Notes under the pieces: model-generated
What the model was told of the DNA's origin: nothing
Seen by the model: the letters and a program-made list of their open reading frames with translations, nothing else
Database searches by the model: none
Source of the DNA: Streptomyces rapamycinicus NRRL 5491
GTDB lineage: Bacteria > Actinomycetota > Actinomycetes > Streptomycetales > Streptomycetaceae
NCBI RefSeq assembly: GCF_024298965.1
Contig: NZ_CP085193.1
Location: 6,324,001-6,388,000, forward strand
Length of the DNA: 64,000 nt
Direction: 5' to 3'
Translations under genes and position numbers: made by a program
Shown here: one piece after another, positions 34,148 through 42,771 of the stretch
Layout of the letters: each line of letters begins with the position of its first letter
How positions within the stretch are numbered: position 1 is the stretch's first letter

Positions 34148-34242
34148 AAGCAACGAGCTCTACTTTAGCGGACCTGTGGCCAGAGACGAAATCCGGTTTT
34201 CGAGGTCCCGCAGGTCGGGGCGGTCCGGTGGGTGGGGTGGGG

Positions 34243-35181
34243 TCAGGGGGTCTGGGGGGTGAGGGTGAGCAGAGTGGCTTCCGGGGGGCAGGCGAAGCGG
34301 ACCGGGGTGTAGCGGTTGGTGCCGCAGCCCGCGGAGACGTGGAGGTAGGAGGTGTGGCCGCCGGCCTGGTGCTGGGAGAGGCCCTTGACCCGGCGGGCGT
34401 CGAGGTCGCAGTTGGTGACCAGGGCGCCGTAGAAGGGGACGCACAGCTGGCCGCCGTGGGTGTGCCCCGCGAGGATCAGGGGGTAGCGGTCCGCGGTGAA
34501 GGCGTCGAGGACACGCAGATACGGGGCGTGGACCACGGCCAGGGAGAGGTCGGCGCCCGACTCGGGGCCGCCGGCCACCTCGGCGTAGCGGTCGCGCTTG
34601 ATGTGGGGGTCGTCGAGGCCGGTGAGGGCGATCTCGATGTCCTCCAGCTTCAGCCGGCCGCGGGTGTTGGACAGCCCGACCCAGCCGGCCGCGTCGAAGG
34701 CGTCGCGGAGCTCCGTCCACGGGTTGTGAATGGCGCCGACGACCGGGGGGTTGCCGTTCAGGCCGTGCTTTCCGCTGGCCTTCTCCAGCAGATAGCGGGC
34801 GGGGTTGCGCGGCTTCGGGCCGTAGTAGTCGTTCGAGCCGAAGACATACGCACCGGGGAACTCCATCAGCGGGCCCAGCGCGTCCAGGACCTCCGGCACG
34901 CCCTCCGGGTCCGAGAGGTTGTCCCCGGTGTTCACCACGAAGTCGGGGCGCAGTCCGGCCAGGGACTGGAGCCAGCGCTGCTTCTTGCGCTGGCCGCTCA
35001 CCATGTGGATGTCGGAGACCTGCAGGACACGCAGGGGGCGCATCCCGCGTGGGAGCACCGGCACGGTGATCCGCCGGAGCCTGAAGGACCGGACTTCGAA
35101 GCAGGCGGCGTAGGCGAGACCGGCCGCGCCGACCGCCGTGATTCCCAGGGGTACTCCGTATCGCGCGCGCATGTCGTCCAT
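34243..35181 (-). CDS. Membrane-tethered metallophosphoesterase
   Basis: A 312-residue calcineurin-like phosphoesterase with an N-terminal membrane anchor ([17 protein letters not shown]). Metal ligands are in VSDIHMVSG (about 57), VNTGDNLSD (about 87), GSNDYYG (the GNHD motif, with Ser-Asn in place of Gly-Asn, about 115) and [10 protein letters not shown] (about 240). It belongs to the YkuE/YaeI-like group, some members of which act on lipid phosphate esters; the substrate here is unknown. ATG 35181 (MDDMRARYG) is chosen over the longer frame to 35241, which would overlap the promoter of the divergent gene. Confidence 0.87.
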   Translation of the reverse strand: MDDMRARYGVPLGITAVGAAGLAYAACFEVRSFRLRRITVPVLPRGMRPLRVLQVSDIHMVSGQRKKQRWLQSLAGLRPDFVVNTGDNLSDPEGVPEVLDALGPLMEFPGAYVFGSNDYYGPKPRNPARYLLEKASGKHGLNGNPPVVGAIHNPWTELRDAFDAAGWVGLSNTRGRLKLEDIEIALTGLDDPHIKRDRYAEVAGGPESGADLSLAVVHAPYLRVLDAFTADRYPLILAGHTHGGQLCVPFYGALVTNCDLDARRVKGLSQHQAGGHTSYLHVSAGCGTNRYTPVRFACPPEATLLTLTPQTP

Positions 35182-35249
35182 GGTCGCAGAACGCCGTCGC
35201 GGGAGAAATCTTCGGGTGATTCCCGGCCAGTGCTGGCACACTCGACGCC

Positions 35250-35720
35250 ATGACCACCACGCTCAAGTCCAGGCTGCAGGGCGATCTCACCGCGGCGATC
35301 AAGGCGCGCGACGAGTTGCGCTCCTCGACTCTCCGGCTCACCATCACCGCGATCACCAAGGAAGAGGTCGCGGGCGAGAGCGCACGTGAGCTGTCCGACG
35401 CCGAGGTGGAGAAGATCGTCGCGCGGGAGGCCAAGAAGCGCCGTGAGGCCGCCGAGGCGTTCGAGAAGGGTGGACGCGCCGCGCAGGCTGAGCGGGAGAA
35501 GGCGGAGGGCGAGGTGCTCGCCGAGTATCTGCCGAAGCCCCTTACGGATGACGAGCTGAACGCCCTGGTGGCCGAGGCCGTGCGGGAGGCCGCGGCGGGC
35601 GGCGCGGAAGGGCCGCGGGCCATGGGCGCCGTGATGAAGATCGTGAACCCGAAGATCGCGGGGCGGGCGGAGGGCGGCCGGGTCGCCGCCGCGGTGAAGC
35701 GGCAGCTCGCGGGCGGGTAG
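35250..35720 (+). CDS. GatB/YqeY domain-containing protein
   Basis: A 156-residue YqeY-like protein: LKSRLQGDLTAAIKARDELRSSTLRLTITAI, then the helical YqeY domain (KKRREAAEAFEKGGR, LAEYLPKPLTDDEL, MGAVMKIVNPKIAGRAEGGRV). It resembles the tail domain of the GatB amidotransferase subunit and may bind tRNA, but the role of the free-standing form is not settled. It is transcribed divergently from the phosphoesterase, 68 bp away. Confidence 0.92.
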   Translation: MTTTLKSRLQGDLTAAIKARDELRSSTLRLTITAITKEEVAGESARELSDAEVEKIVAREAKKRREAAEAFEKGGRAAQAEREKAEGEVLAEYLPKPLTDDELNALVAEAVREAAAGGAEGPRAMGAVMKIVNPKIAGRAEGGRVAAAVKRQLAGG

Positions 35721-35878
35721 TCCCCGCTCGGAGGGCGCCTTGTCGCGTTGTGTTATGGGCCGCGTGCTCAGCGTGCTCCGTGTGCTCAGCGTGCTCCGTG
35801 CGTTCCGCCATTGGGCGCATACGTAAGAAGGGCGCACACATAAAGAGTGGGTGCACATATAAGAGGTGCACATATAAG

Positions 35879-35910
35879 AAGGGGGCCGGACATCTCCGTC
35901 CGGCCCCCTT
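35879..35910. terminator. Bidirectional terminator between yqeY-like and PBP genes
   Basis: A 13-bp stem (35879-35891 with 35898-35910) around an ATCTCC loop. Just before it lie two near-exact copies of GTGCACATATAAGAG (35851 and 35866), and before those a GCGTGCTC-type tandem (about 35763-35800). Confidence 0.8.
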
Positions 35911-35933
35911 CAGCGCTCGATCACGAGCCACCG

Positions 35934-38189
35934 CTACCGCGGGAAGTTCCAGCCACCGTTCCCGTTGCCGTTCCCGCCGTTCCCATTGCCGCCGCCGATC
36001 AGGTCCGGCGGCAGGGAGATGTCCGGCCACGGGTTGTCCTGGCCGCCGTTGTCGCCGTTGTCGTTGCCCCTGTCGCGGCCCGGCTTGTGGTCGCCCGGCT
36101 TCTTGCCGTCGTGGGGCTTGCGCTGGTTCGGGTCCTTGATCTGGACGTTCACGAAGTTCGGCGCCGGCTTGCCGTCGAGCGCGCCGCTCATCGCGTCCTT
36201 CCAGATCGGGCCGGGGGTATCCGCGCCGTAGACCTTGTCGTGGGGGACGCCGCCGATGGTGATGTTCTCCATCTTGACGCCCTTGGAGCCCGGGCCGCCG
36301 ACCCACACCGCACCGGCCATGTTCGGGGTGTAGCCGACGAACCACGCGGCCCTGCGCTCGTCCGTCGTACCCGTCTTACCGGCGCTCGGGCGGCTCTGGA
36401 GCCCGGCCTGCTTGCCGGTGCCGTCCTCGACCACTCCGCGCAGCAGCGTGTTGATGGTGTCCGCGGTCTTCTCCGACATCGCGCGGGAGCACTTCGACTG
36501 TGGGACCTTCAGCTTCTTGCCGCCGGGGCCGGTGATCGACTCGATGAAGACCGGGGAGCAGTAGACACCGCGGTTGGCGAAGGTCGCGTAGGCGTTGGCC
36601 ATCGTCAGCGGGGAGAAGCCCTCGGAGCCGAGGGTGACCGAGGGCACCTGGTTGTGCTCCTGGCCGTCGGCGCGCTTCGCCCCCATCTTGTCGGCCATCT
36701 GCGTCACCGGGCAGACCCCGATGTCGCTGATCAGCTGGACGAAGTAGGTGTTGACCGACTTGGCGGTCGCCTCCTTCATCCCGTACGGGCCGACCTCCTT
36801 CTCGTTCTCGTTCTCGACGGTCGCGCCCTCGTCGTTGCTCCAGGTGCCCTTGCAGGTGGTGACCGGGCTCGGATACTTCATCTTGTACGGCGAGGAGTAG
36901 CGCTGGTACGGCTTCTTGCCCTGCTCGATGGCGGCCGCCGCGGTGATCGGCTTGAACGTGGAGCCGACCTGGAAGCCGTAGTTCGAGCCGCCCATGGACT
37001 TGTCCGCGGACAGGTTGATCTGGGTCTCGTTCTCGCCGAAGCCGTACGGCCTGGACTGGCCCATCCCCAGCACCTTGCCGGTGCCCGGCTCGACCAGCGT
37101 CACCGCGGTGGCCACCGGGTCGGACTGGTAGACATGCTTCTTGATCGACGTCTGGACCGACTCCTGGGCCTGCGGGTCGAGCGTCGTGCGGATCGTCAGT
37201 CCGCCCTGGGTCCAGCGCTTGGCGCGCGCCTCCGCGGTCTTGCCGAAGGTCGGGTCGTTGAGCAGGGTCTCGCGGACGTAGTCACAGAAGAACCCGGCGC
37301 CCTTGACGGCCGTGATGCAGCCGCTCCTGGGCATGCTGACCTTGAGGCCGAGCGGCTTCTTCTGGGCCGCGGCGGCCTGCGCCGGAGTGATGTCCTTCAC
37401 CTCGGCCATGCGCCGCAGCACGGTGTCGCGGCGTGCCTTGGCGGACTTCGGGGCGTTGATCGGGTCGTAGCGGCTGGGCGACTGGACGAGACCGGCCAGC
37501 AGCGCCGCCTGCTCCAGCTTCAGATCCTTGGCGGACTTGCTGAAGTAGCGCTGGGAGGCCGCCTCGATGCCGTATGCCTGCTGCCCGAAGAAGGTGATGT
37601 TCAGGTAGTTCTCGAGGATCCGCTTCTTGCCCAGTTCCTTCTCGACCTTGATCGCGTACTTCAGTTCCTTGATCTTGCGGCCGATGGACTGCCGGGTGGC
37701 CTGGGCGACCTTCTCCTTGTCGTTGCCCGCCTCCTCGACGAACACGTTCTTCACATACTGCTGGGTCAGGGTGGAGGCGCCCTGGGAGACCCCGCCGTCC
37801 TGCGCGTTGCTGTTGACCGCGCGCAGCACGCCCTTGAGGTCGACCGCCCCGTGCTCGTAGAAGCGGGCGTCCTCGATCGCGACGATCGCCTGCCGCATGT
37901 ACGGCGAGATGTCGTTCAGCTCCACGATCGTCCGGTCGCGCGAGTAGACCTTCGCGATCTCCCCGCCCTTGGCGTCCAGGATCGTAGTCCGCTGGCTGAG
38001 CGGCGGTGTCTTGAGATTGGCCGGAATTCCGTCGAACTCCTCGACCGTTCCCTTGGCCGCGAGGCCGAGCGCCCCGACGGCGGGAAGCGCGAGCCCGGCC
38101 ATCACGGCACCGGCCAGCGCGCTGACGCCGAGGAACTTGGCGGCCTGTTGAGCGGCGGACAGCCCTCCGCTCGAGCGCGTGTTTCCCAT
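35934..38189 (-). CDS. Class A penicillin-binding protein (glycosyltransferase/transpeptidase)
   Basis: A 751-residue bifunctional peptidoglycan synthase. An N-terminal membrane helix (SALAGAVMAGLALPAVGAL) is followed by the GT51 domain, with EDARFYEHGAVD and GASTLTQQYVKN (about 85-140), and then by the transpeptidase domain, with GSTFKP (active Ser, SxxK), KSVNTYF (SxN) and SAGKTGTT (KTG). The C-terminus is a Lys/Asp-rich then Asn/Gly-rich tail (GGNGNGG) that looks disordered and extracellular. ATG 38189 (MGNTRSSGG) is chosen over the longer frame to 38294. It is divergent from wblA across a 385-bp regulatory gap. Confidence 0.95.
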   Translation of the reverse strand: MGNTRSSGGLSAAQQAAKFLGVSALAGAVMAGLALPAVGALGLAAKGTVEEFDGIPANLKTPPLSQRTTILDAKGGEIAKVYSRDRTIVELNDISPYMRQAIVAIEDARFYEHGAVDLKGVLRAVNSNAQDGGVSQGASTLTQQYVKNVFVEEAGNDKEKVAQATRQSIGRKIKELKYAIKVEKELGKKRILENYLNITFFGQQAYGIEAASQRYFSKSAKDLKLEQAALLAGLVQSPSRYDPINAPKSAKARRDTVLRRMAEVKDITPAQAAAAQKKPLGLKVSMPRSGCITAVKGAGFFCDYVRETLLNDPTFGKTAEARAKRWTQGGLTIRTTLDPQAQESVQTSIKKHVYQSDPVATAVTLVEPGTGKVLGMGQSRPYGFGENETQINLSADKSMGGSNYGFQVGSTFKPITAAAAIEQGKKPYQRYSSPYKMKYPSPVTTCKGTWSNDEGATVENENEKEVGPYGMKEATAKSVNTYFVQLISDIGVCPVTQMADKMGAKRADGQEHNQVPSVTLGSEGFSPLTMANAYATFANRGVYCSPVFIESITGPGGKKLKVPQSKCSRAMSEKTADTINTLLRGVVEDGTGKQAGLQSRPSAGKTGTTDERRAAWFVGYTPNMAGAVWVGGPGSKGVKMENITIGGVPHDKVYGADTPGPIWKDAMSGALDGKPAPNFVNVQIKDPNQRKPHDGKKPGDHKPGRDRGNDNGDNGGQDNPWPDISLPPDLIGGGNGNGGNGNGNGGWNFPR

Positions 38190-38574
38190 AGGACGCAGCC
38201 TACGTCTCGAATCGCCGGACAGGGGACCGGGTGTTCGCATAAGCTGTTTCACGCCAGTCACAGCTGTGTGGCTGAGCCACACCTCCACCCTCACTCAAGT
38301 GAGTGATGAGACCTGCCCGGATTGCGGCCCCTGTCCTGAGCTGCCCGTTGTTCGGTGCGTGAACTGCCCGGATTTGCACTAGTAATCGCAAATGTCGTCA
38401 GCTCACTCCGTTGGGTGATCTGCCGCGTACCCATAGTCCGTTCGGACCATCCAAGATTGGGCCTGCAGGGGGTGTTGCGCTGTGTCTCGCTTCCGTAACG
38501 TCCTCAACTGGCGACGGTGAATATGCCGTTTGTCGCCGTGGGGGAGCTCCGATTCGGGAGAGGACGGCGCCAGC
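38190..38574. promoter_or_regulatory. Divergent regulatory region between PBP and wblA, with two palindromes
   Basis: 385 bp without a gene. It holds two adjacent palindromes: GTGTGGCT-G-AGCCACAC (38266-38282) and TCACTCA-AG-TGAGTGA (38291-38306). The half-sites TCACTC and GAGTGA of the second fit the TnACnC/GnGTnA half-sites reported for BldD, but the spacer is 4 bases instead of 1. A TTGGGT...ATAGTC pair (38411-38438) might be the wblA promoter, giving a long 5' leader. Confidence 0.5.
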
Positions 38575-38910
38575 ATGGGCTGGGTAACCGACTGGAGTGC
38601 GCAGGCCGCCTGCCGCACTACTGATCCAGATGAACTGTTCGTCCAGGGCGCGGCACAGAACAGGGCCAAAGCGGTCTGCACCGGATGCCCGGTGCGCACC
38701 GAGTGCCTTGCGGATGCCTTGGACAACCGCGTGGAGTTCGGTGTGTGGGGAGGGATGACCGAGCGCGAGCGGCGAGCACTGCTGCGCCGCCGGCCGACGG
38801 TGACCTCCTGGCGCAGGCTCCTGGAGACCGCGCGCATCGAGTACGAGCGCAGCGCGGGGATTCTGCCCTTCGACGACGAGGACTACGAGCGCTTCGCCGC
38901 GGTCGGATAG
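38575..38910 (+). CDS. wblA: WhiB-family iron-sulfur regulator WblA
   Basis: A 111-residue Wbl protein. Four cysteines (C13, C35, C38, C44; CTGCPVRTEC) should hold a [4Fe-4S] cluster; the GVWGG turn (56-60) and a basic RRALLRRR segment follow. The N-terminus MGWVTDWSAQAACRTTDPDELF and the C-terminal FDDEDYERFAAVG match Streptomyces WblA as I remember it. WblA is a pleiotropic regulator that promotes sporulation and lowers antibiotic production, acting through sigma-factor contact and redox state. A purine-rich GGGAGAGGAC stretch precedes ATG 38575. Its neighbours, a PBP on one side and ArsA-type ATPases on the other, are the conserved wblA setting. Confidence 0.92.
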   Translation: MGWVTDWSAQAACRTTDPDELFVQGAAQNRAKAVCTGCPVRTECLADALDNRVEFGVWGGMTERERRALLRRRPTVTSWRRLLETARIEYERSAGILPFDDEDYERFAAVG

Positions 38911-39525
38911 TTCGCCATCACCTCACCCACCTCTCGTCTCGGCACGAGTGGGGGTGCGAGTACGGGCGCGCCTCGTCAGGGGCGGGTACGGGTACGCGCA
39001 CGCCTCCGAGCACGACCGCGGCCCTGGCCGCGGTCGGCCGTGGGGCTGTGGGGGCGCGTGTGACACGGCGTCGGGTGACCTGGCTCCCTGTGGCATGGCA
39101 TGGTGGTGACATGGCCTGGTAGTGACATGCCAACAGGCCATCGCGGACCGGGGGTTGGTCCGCCGCCTAGGCCATTGGTGCCGCCTTCGGCCACCGGTGA
39201 CGCCCTGGGCTGACGGCTCGGCCACGGCTCGGCCGACGGTGACTGTGGCCTGCCTGCCCGCGTGTGGGCCGTGGGTTTGTCTGTGGGTGCCGTAGGCCGC
39301 CAGCCGGGCAGCCGTGTCCGCCGGAGCCCCGGAACCTGAGACCCCGGAATCTGAGGCCCCGAAGCCCGAGGCGGAACCTGATACCTCGGAGCCCCAGGCC
39401 CAGCTGTGGCGCCCGTGCGCCATGCGGTCCATCACCGCTGTCGCTGTTCGCTGTGCGTGCTGTCTGTCGTGCTGTTGTGCGTCTCCGTCCATGCGAGGGC
39501 GGCCGACCGCCCGGCGGGCACCGAC
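38911..39525. other. Non-coding stretch between wblA and the ArsA-type genes
   Basis: About 615 bp. A hairpin (39014-39023 with 39026-39035) follows wblA and may terminate it. Further on are degenerate tandem repeats: GGTGGTGACATGGCCTGGTAGTGACATG (39106-39128 region) and a CCGGAATCTGAGGCCCCGAAGCC-like series (39325-39400). Frames that cross it in both directions have repeat-derived, low-complexity products and no ribosome sites, so no gene is called. Confidence 0.55.
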
Positions 39526-40875
39526 TCAGCCCGCCACGCGATTGGTCCGCTCCGGCGGGACCGCGAGGCGTTCGCCGATCGCCCGCAGCCCTGCCAAGTC
39601 GTGTACGTCGCCAGGGAGTGCGGCCACTTGGGCCACCGGAACCTCGGGGTGGAGCGCCGTGAAGCGGTCGTGTGTGCGCTGCTCGCGTCCGAGCACCTGC
39701 ATACGCTCCGCGTGCAGCCGAAGCAGTCCCGCGGCGAGCCGCTCCGCCGACGAGTCCGCCGACGTGGGGGAGACGTCGGGGTCCACTGCCGAGGGGTTCC
39801 GCGCTTGAGCATTCCCTGAGGGGGGATCGACAAATCCGCTGTCGGCAAGATTTTCTGCCCCGGCGCCGTTCTTGGCCGGATCGATTCCCTCCGCGGCGTT
39901 CGCGAGCGCATCGTCCGGATCCGCGGGCTCGACCGCCAGGGTCAGGATCTCCGCGGCGGCCAACGCACGTTCCGCCGACAGCTGTTCGGCCCCGCTGCCG
40001 TGCACCCGGTTCAGTACCAGTCCGGCCAGCGGCATCTGGTCCGCGGCCAGCCGTTCCACGAAGTACGCGGCCTCCCGCAGGGCGTCCCGCTCGGGCGCGG
40101 CCACCACGAGGAAGGCCGTACCCGGAGCCTGTAGGAGCCGGTAGGTGGCCTCCGCGCGAGTACGGAATCCGCCGAACATGGTGTCCATCGCGGCAGCAAA
40201 CGTCTGAACGTCGCGCATCAGCTGCCCGCCGAGCACCTTGCTGACCGTGCCCGTCATCATCGAGACGCCCACGTTCAGGAACTTCATCCCGGCCTTGCCG
40301 CCCACCTTGGCCGGGGCCATCAGGACCTTGATGAACTTCCCGTCCAGGAAGGAGCCGAGACGTTTCGGCGCGTCCAGGAAGTCCAGCGCCGACCGGCTGG
40401 GCGGGGTGTCGACGATGATCAGGTCCCATTCGTCGCGGGCCCGGAGCTGGCCGAGCTTCTCCATGGCCATGTACTCCTGCGTACCCGCGAAACCGGCCGA
40501 GAGCGACTGGTAGAAGGGGTTCGCGAGGATCGCCCGGGCGCGCTCGGGGTCGGCGTGCGCCTCCACGAACTCGTCGAACGTCCGCTTCATGTCGAGCATC
40601 ATGGCGTGCAGTTCGCCGCCGTTCCCGCCGCCGACGCTCTCCACCCGGCGCGGGATGTTGTCCAGCGCGTCGATGCCCATGGACTGCGCGAGCCGGCGAG
40701 CCGGGTCGATGGTGAGGACGACGGCCTTACGGCCGCGCTCGGCGGCCCGTACCCCCAGGGCGGCGGCGGTGGTGGTCTTACCGACGCCACCGGAGCCGCA
40801 GCACACCACGATGCGGGTCTGCGGATCGTCCAGCAGGACATCGATGTCCAGCCGGGGTGCCACGTCCATGCTCAT
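39526..40875 (-). CDS. ArsA-type/MinD-superfamily ATPase, long form
   Basis: A 449-residue ATPase of the ArsA/GET3 group. The deviant P-loop is CCGSGGVGKTTTAAALG (about 22-38), switch II is IIVDTPPSRSALDFLD (about 145), and ATP-binding VLNRVHG occurs near 290. A poorly conserved 100-residue insert (about 315-415) precedes the final helices. The four bacterial arsenite-binding cysteines of ArsA are not apparent, and no arsB/arsC is nearby, so arsenite export is unlikely. ATG 40875 has AGGAGG upstream. It lies 53 bp after the related gene at 40929-41906 and forms an operon with it. The pair lies next to wblA in Streptomyces; its biochemical role is not known. Confidence 0.85.
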   Translation of the reverse strand: MSMDVAPRLDIDVLLDDPQTRIVVCCGSGGVGKTTTAAALGVRAAERGRKAVVLTIDPARRLAQSMGIDALDNIPRRVESVGGGNGGELHAMMLDMKRTFDEFVEAHADPERARAILANPFYQSLSAGFAGTQEYMAMEKLGQLRARDEWDLIIVDTPPSRSALDFLDAPKRLGSFLDGKFIKVLMAPAKVGGKAGMKFLNVGVSMMTGTVSKVLGGQLMRDVQTFAAAMDTMFGGFRTRAEATYRLLQAPGTAFLVVAAPERDALREAAYFVERLAADQMPLAGLVLNRVHGSGAEQLSAERALAAAEILTLAVEPADPDDALANAAEGIDPAKNGAGAENLADSGFVDPPSGNAQARNPSAVDPDVSPTSADSSAERLAAGLLRLHAERMQVLGREQRTHDRFTALHPEVPVAQVAALPGDVHDLAGLRAIGERLAVPPERTNRVAG

Positions 40876-40928
40876 GCCGCCTCCTGCGTACGACTCGTTG
40901 TCCGTGGCGCCCTTACGGCGGGCGCCGC

Positions 40929-41906
40929 TCACGCCGGCCACTGCTTGCGCAGATCCGCCGCGAGCCGGTACAGCCCGGCCAGGTCGATGCCATCCGTGAG
41001 CAGCTCCAACTCGTGCAACGGCAGTCCCAGGCCGGTCAGCTCGGCGCGCTGCGCCCGCTCCAGCGCCACCCGCTCGGCGTGCTCGCGCGCCTGCTCCAAC
41101 AGCGGGTCGACCAGCCGTTCGGCCATGCCGCCGCGGCGCGCACCGCCCAGGCCCGCCTGGGAGAGCGCCTTGGCGACGGCCGCGCGCTGCCCATTGGCGG
41201 CCACCTCGACGGCCTCGTGGTCGAGGATCGCGGGGCGGACCATGTTGATGATGACCCCGCCCGTCGGAAGGCCGTCGGCGTGCAGCTCGGCGATGCCGTC
41301 CGCGGTCTCCTGGACCGGCATCTCCTCCAGCAGGGTCACCATGTGGACCGCGGTCTGGGGGGACTTCAGGACGCGCATCACGGCCTGGGCCTGATTGTGT
41401 ATCGGGCCGGTCCTGGCCAGCCCGGCCACCTCGTGGTTGACGTTCAGGAAGCGGGTGATGCGGCCGGTGGGCGGCGCGTCCATGACCACGGAGTCGTAGA
41501 CGAAGCGGCCGTCCTTGCCCTTACGGCGCACCGCCTCGCACGCCTTGCCGGTCAGCAGGACGTCCCGCAGCCCCGGGGCGATGGTGGTCGCGAAGTCGAT
41601 CGCGCCGAGCTTCTTGAGGGCGCGCCCGGCCGAGCCCAGCTTGTAGAACATATGGAGGTAGTCCAGAAGTGCGAACTCCGGATCGATCGCCAGAGCGTGC
41701 ACCTCCCCGCCGCCCGGTGCGGTGGCGATCTTCCGCTCCTCGTAGGGCAGCGGCTCCGTCTCGAAGAGCTGCGCGATGCCCTGGCGGCCCTCGACCTCCA
41801 CCAGCAGGGTTTGCCTGCCATCGGCCGCGAGGGCCAGCGCGAGTGCGGCGGCGACCGTGGTCTTGCCGGTTCCGCCCTTGCCACTGATGACATGGAGCCT
41901 GCTCAC
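40929..41906 (-). CDS. ArsA-type/MinD-superfamily ATPase, short form
   Basis: A 325-residue ATPase. The P-loop with the signature lysine is ISGKGGTGKTTVAAALA (about 8-24), switch II is VVMDAPPTGRITRFL (about 140), and GVIINMVRP lies near 218. It is a paralogue of the following gene, with which it is co-transcribed; the two may form a heterodimer, as tandem ArsA halves do. The P-loop carries both the deviant Lys and the normal Lys, as in MinD/GET3. Client protein or substrate is unknown. Confidence 0.87.
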   Translation of the reverse strand: MSRLHVISGKGGTGKTTVAAALALALAADGRQTLLVEVEGRQGIAQLFETEPLPYEERKIATAPGGGEVHALAIDPEFALLDYLHMFYKLGSAGRALKKLGAIDFATTIAPGLRDVLLTGKACEAVRRKGKDGRFVYDSVVMDAPPTGRITRFLNVNHEVAGLARTGPIHNQAQAVMRVLKSPQTAVHMVTLLEEMPVQETADGIAELHADGLPTGGVIINMVRPAILDHEAVEVAANGQRAAVAKALSQAGLGGARRGGMAERLVDPLLEQAREHAERVALERAQRAELTGLGLPLHELELLTDGIDLAGLYRLAADLRKQWPA

Positions 41907-41978
41907 AGTGGGGAGCCTAACCAGTCCCCCCTCGCCCTACGCACCAGGGCCCGGCGGAGAGGCATTACAGTCGGCCCC

Positions 41979-42134
41979 ATGACCAAGTGGGAATACGCGA
42001 CCGTACCGCTGCTCGTGCACGCCACGAAGCAGATTCTGGACACCTGGGGCGAGGACGGCTGGGAGCTGGTCCAGGTGGTCCCCGGCCCGAACCCGGAGCA
42101 GCTGGTGGCCTATCTGAAGCGGGAGAAGGGCTGA
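41979..42134 (+). CDS. DUF4177 small protein
   Basis: A 51-residue protein: TKWEYATVPLLVHATKQILDTWGEDGWELVQVVPGPN is the complete DUF4177 domain, whose WEL(V/I) core is characteristic. It is divergent from the ATPase genes and its stop overlaps the next start by one base (TGATG at 42132-42136), so it is coupled to the RidA gene. The function is unknown. Confidence 0.87.
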   Translation: MTKWEYATVPLLVHATKQILDTWGEDGWELVQVVPGPNPEQLVAYLKREKG

Positions 42135-42604
42135 TGGCGGGCGGCACGGTCGAGGGCAGGCTCGCCGGGCTCGGTCTGACGCTCCCCGGGGTCGCGGCGC
42201 CCCTGGCCTCCTATGTGCCCGCGCTCCGCACCGGCCCGTACGTCTACACCTCGGGCCAGCTGCCGCTGGTCGAGGGGAAGCTGGCCGTGACCGGCAAGGT
42301 CGGCGCGGAGGTCACCCCCGAGGAGGCCAAGGACCTGGCGCGGGTCTGCGCGCTGAACGCGCTGGCCGCCGTGAAGTCGGTCGTCGGCGACCTCGACCGG
42401 ATCGTGCGGGTCGTGAAGGTCGTCGGCTTCGTCGCCTCCGCACCGGACTTCACCGGCCAGCCTGGTGTCATCAACGGCGCGAGCGAACTGCTGGGCGAGG
42501 CCCTGGGCGACGCGGGCGTGCACGCGCGCAGCGCGGTGGGCGTGGCGGTGCTGCCCCTGGACGCGCCGGTCGAGGTCGAGATCCAGGTCGAGGTCGCGGA
42601 CTAG
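42134..42604 (+). CDS. RidA family protein
   Basis: A 156-residue protein of the RidA/YjgF group. RidA hydrolyses reactive enamine/imine intermediates made by PLP enzymes. YVPALRTGPYVYTSGQLPLVEGKL and the C-terminal HARSAVGVAVLPLDAPVEVEIQV frame the domain. The catalytic Arg normally found before the last strand (SRxxV) corresponds to ARSAVGV and is present. This longer subgroup (with an N-terminal extension) is common next to DUF4177 in Streptomyces. It is coupled to the upstream gene. Confidence 0.87.
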   Translation: MAGGTVEGRLAGLGLTLPGVAAPLASYVPALRTGPYVYTSGQLPLVEGKLAVTGKVGAEVTPEEAKDLARVCALNALAAVKSVVGDLDRIVRVVKVVGFVASAPDFTGQPGVINGASELLGEALGDAGVHARSAVGVAVLPLDAPVEVEIQVEVAD

Positions 42605-42771
42605 CGGACGCCGGGTCGCGGACCGGCGAGCGGCCCCGCCGGCGGACCGGCGGACGCACGCGCGGGCGTACGTGGACGCGGACGGGTGTGACGGCCGGTG
42701 CGCGGACCGACCCTGGCGTGGCGCCGCGGGGGCCACTCGAACATCAGCCCGTAAGCGCATAGCATCCGGCC

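Noticed and set aside
35847..38306. 819-residue + strand frame opposite the penicillin-binding protein
   Set aside because: Antisense of a gene with clear GT51 and transpeptidase motifs; the product is a Leu/Arg/Gly/Asp-rich shadow.
38923..39492. 189-residue minus strand ORF between wblA and the ATPases
   Set aside because: Composed of repeat-derived Ser/Gly and Arg/Pro stretches, no ribosome site, no motif.
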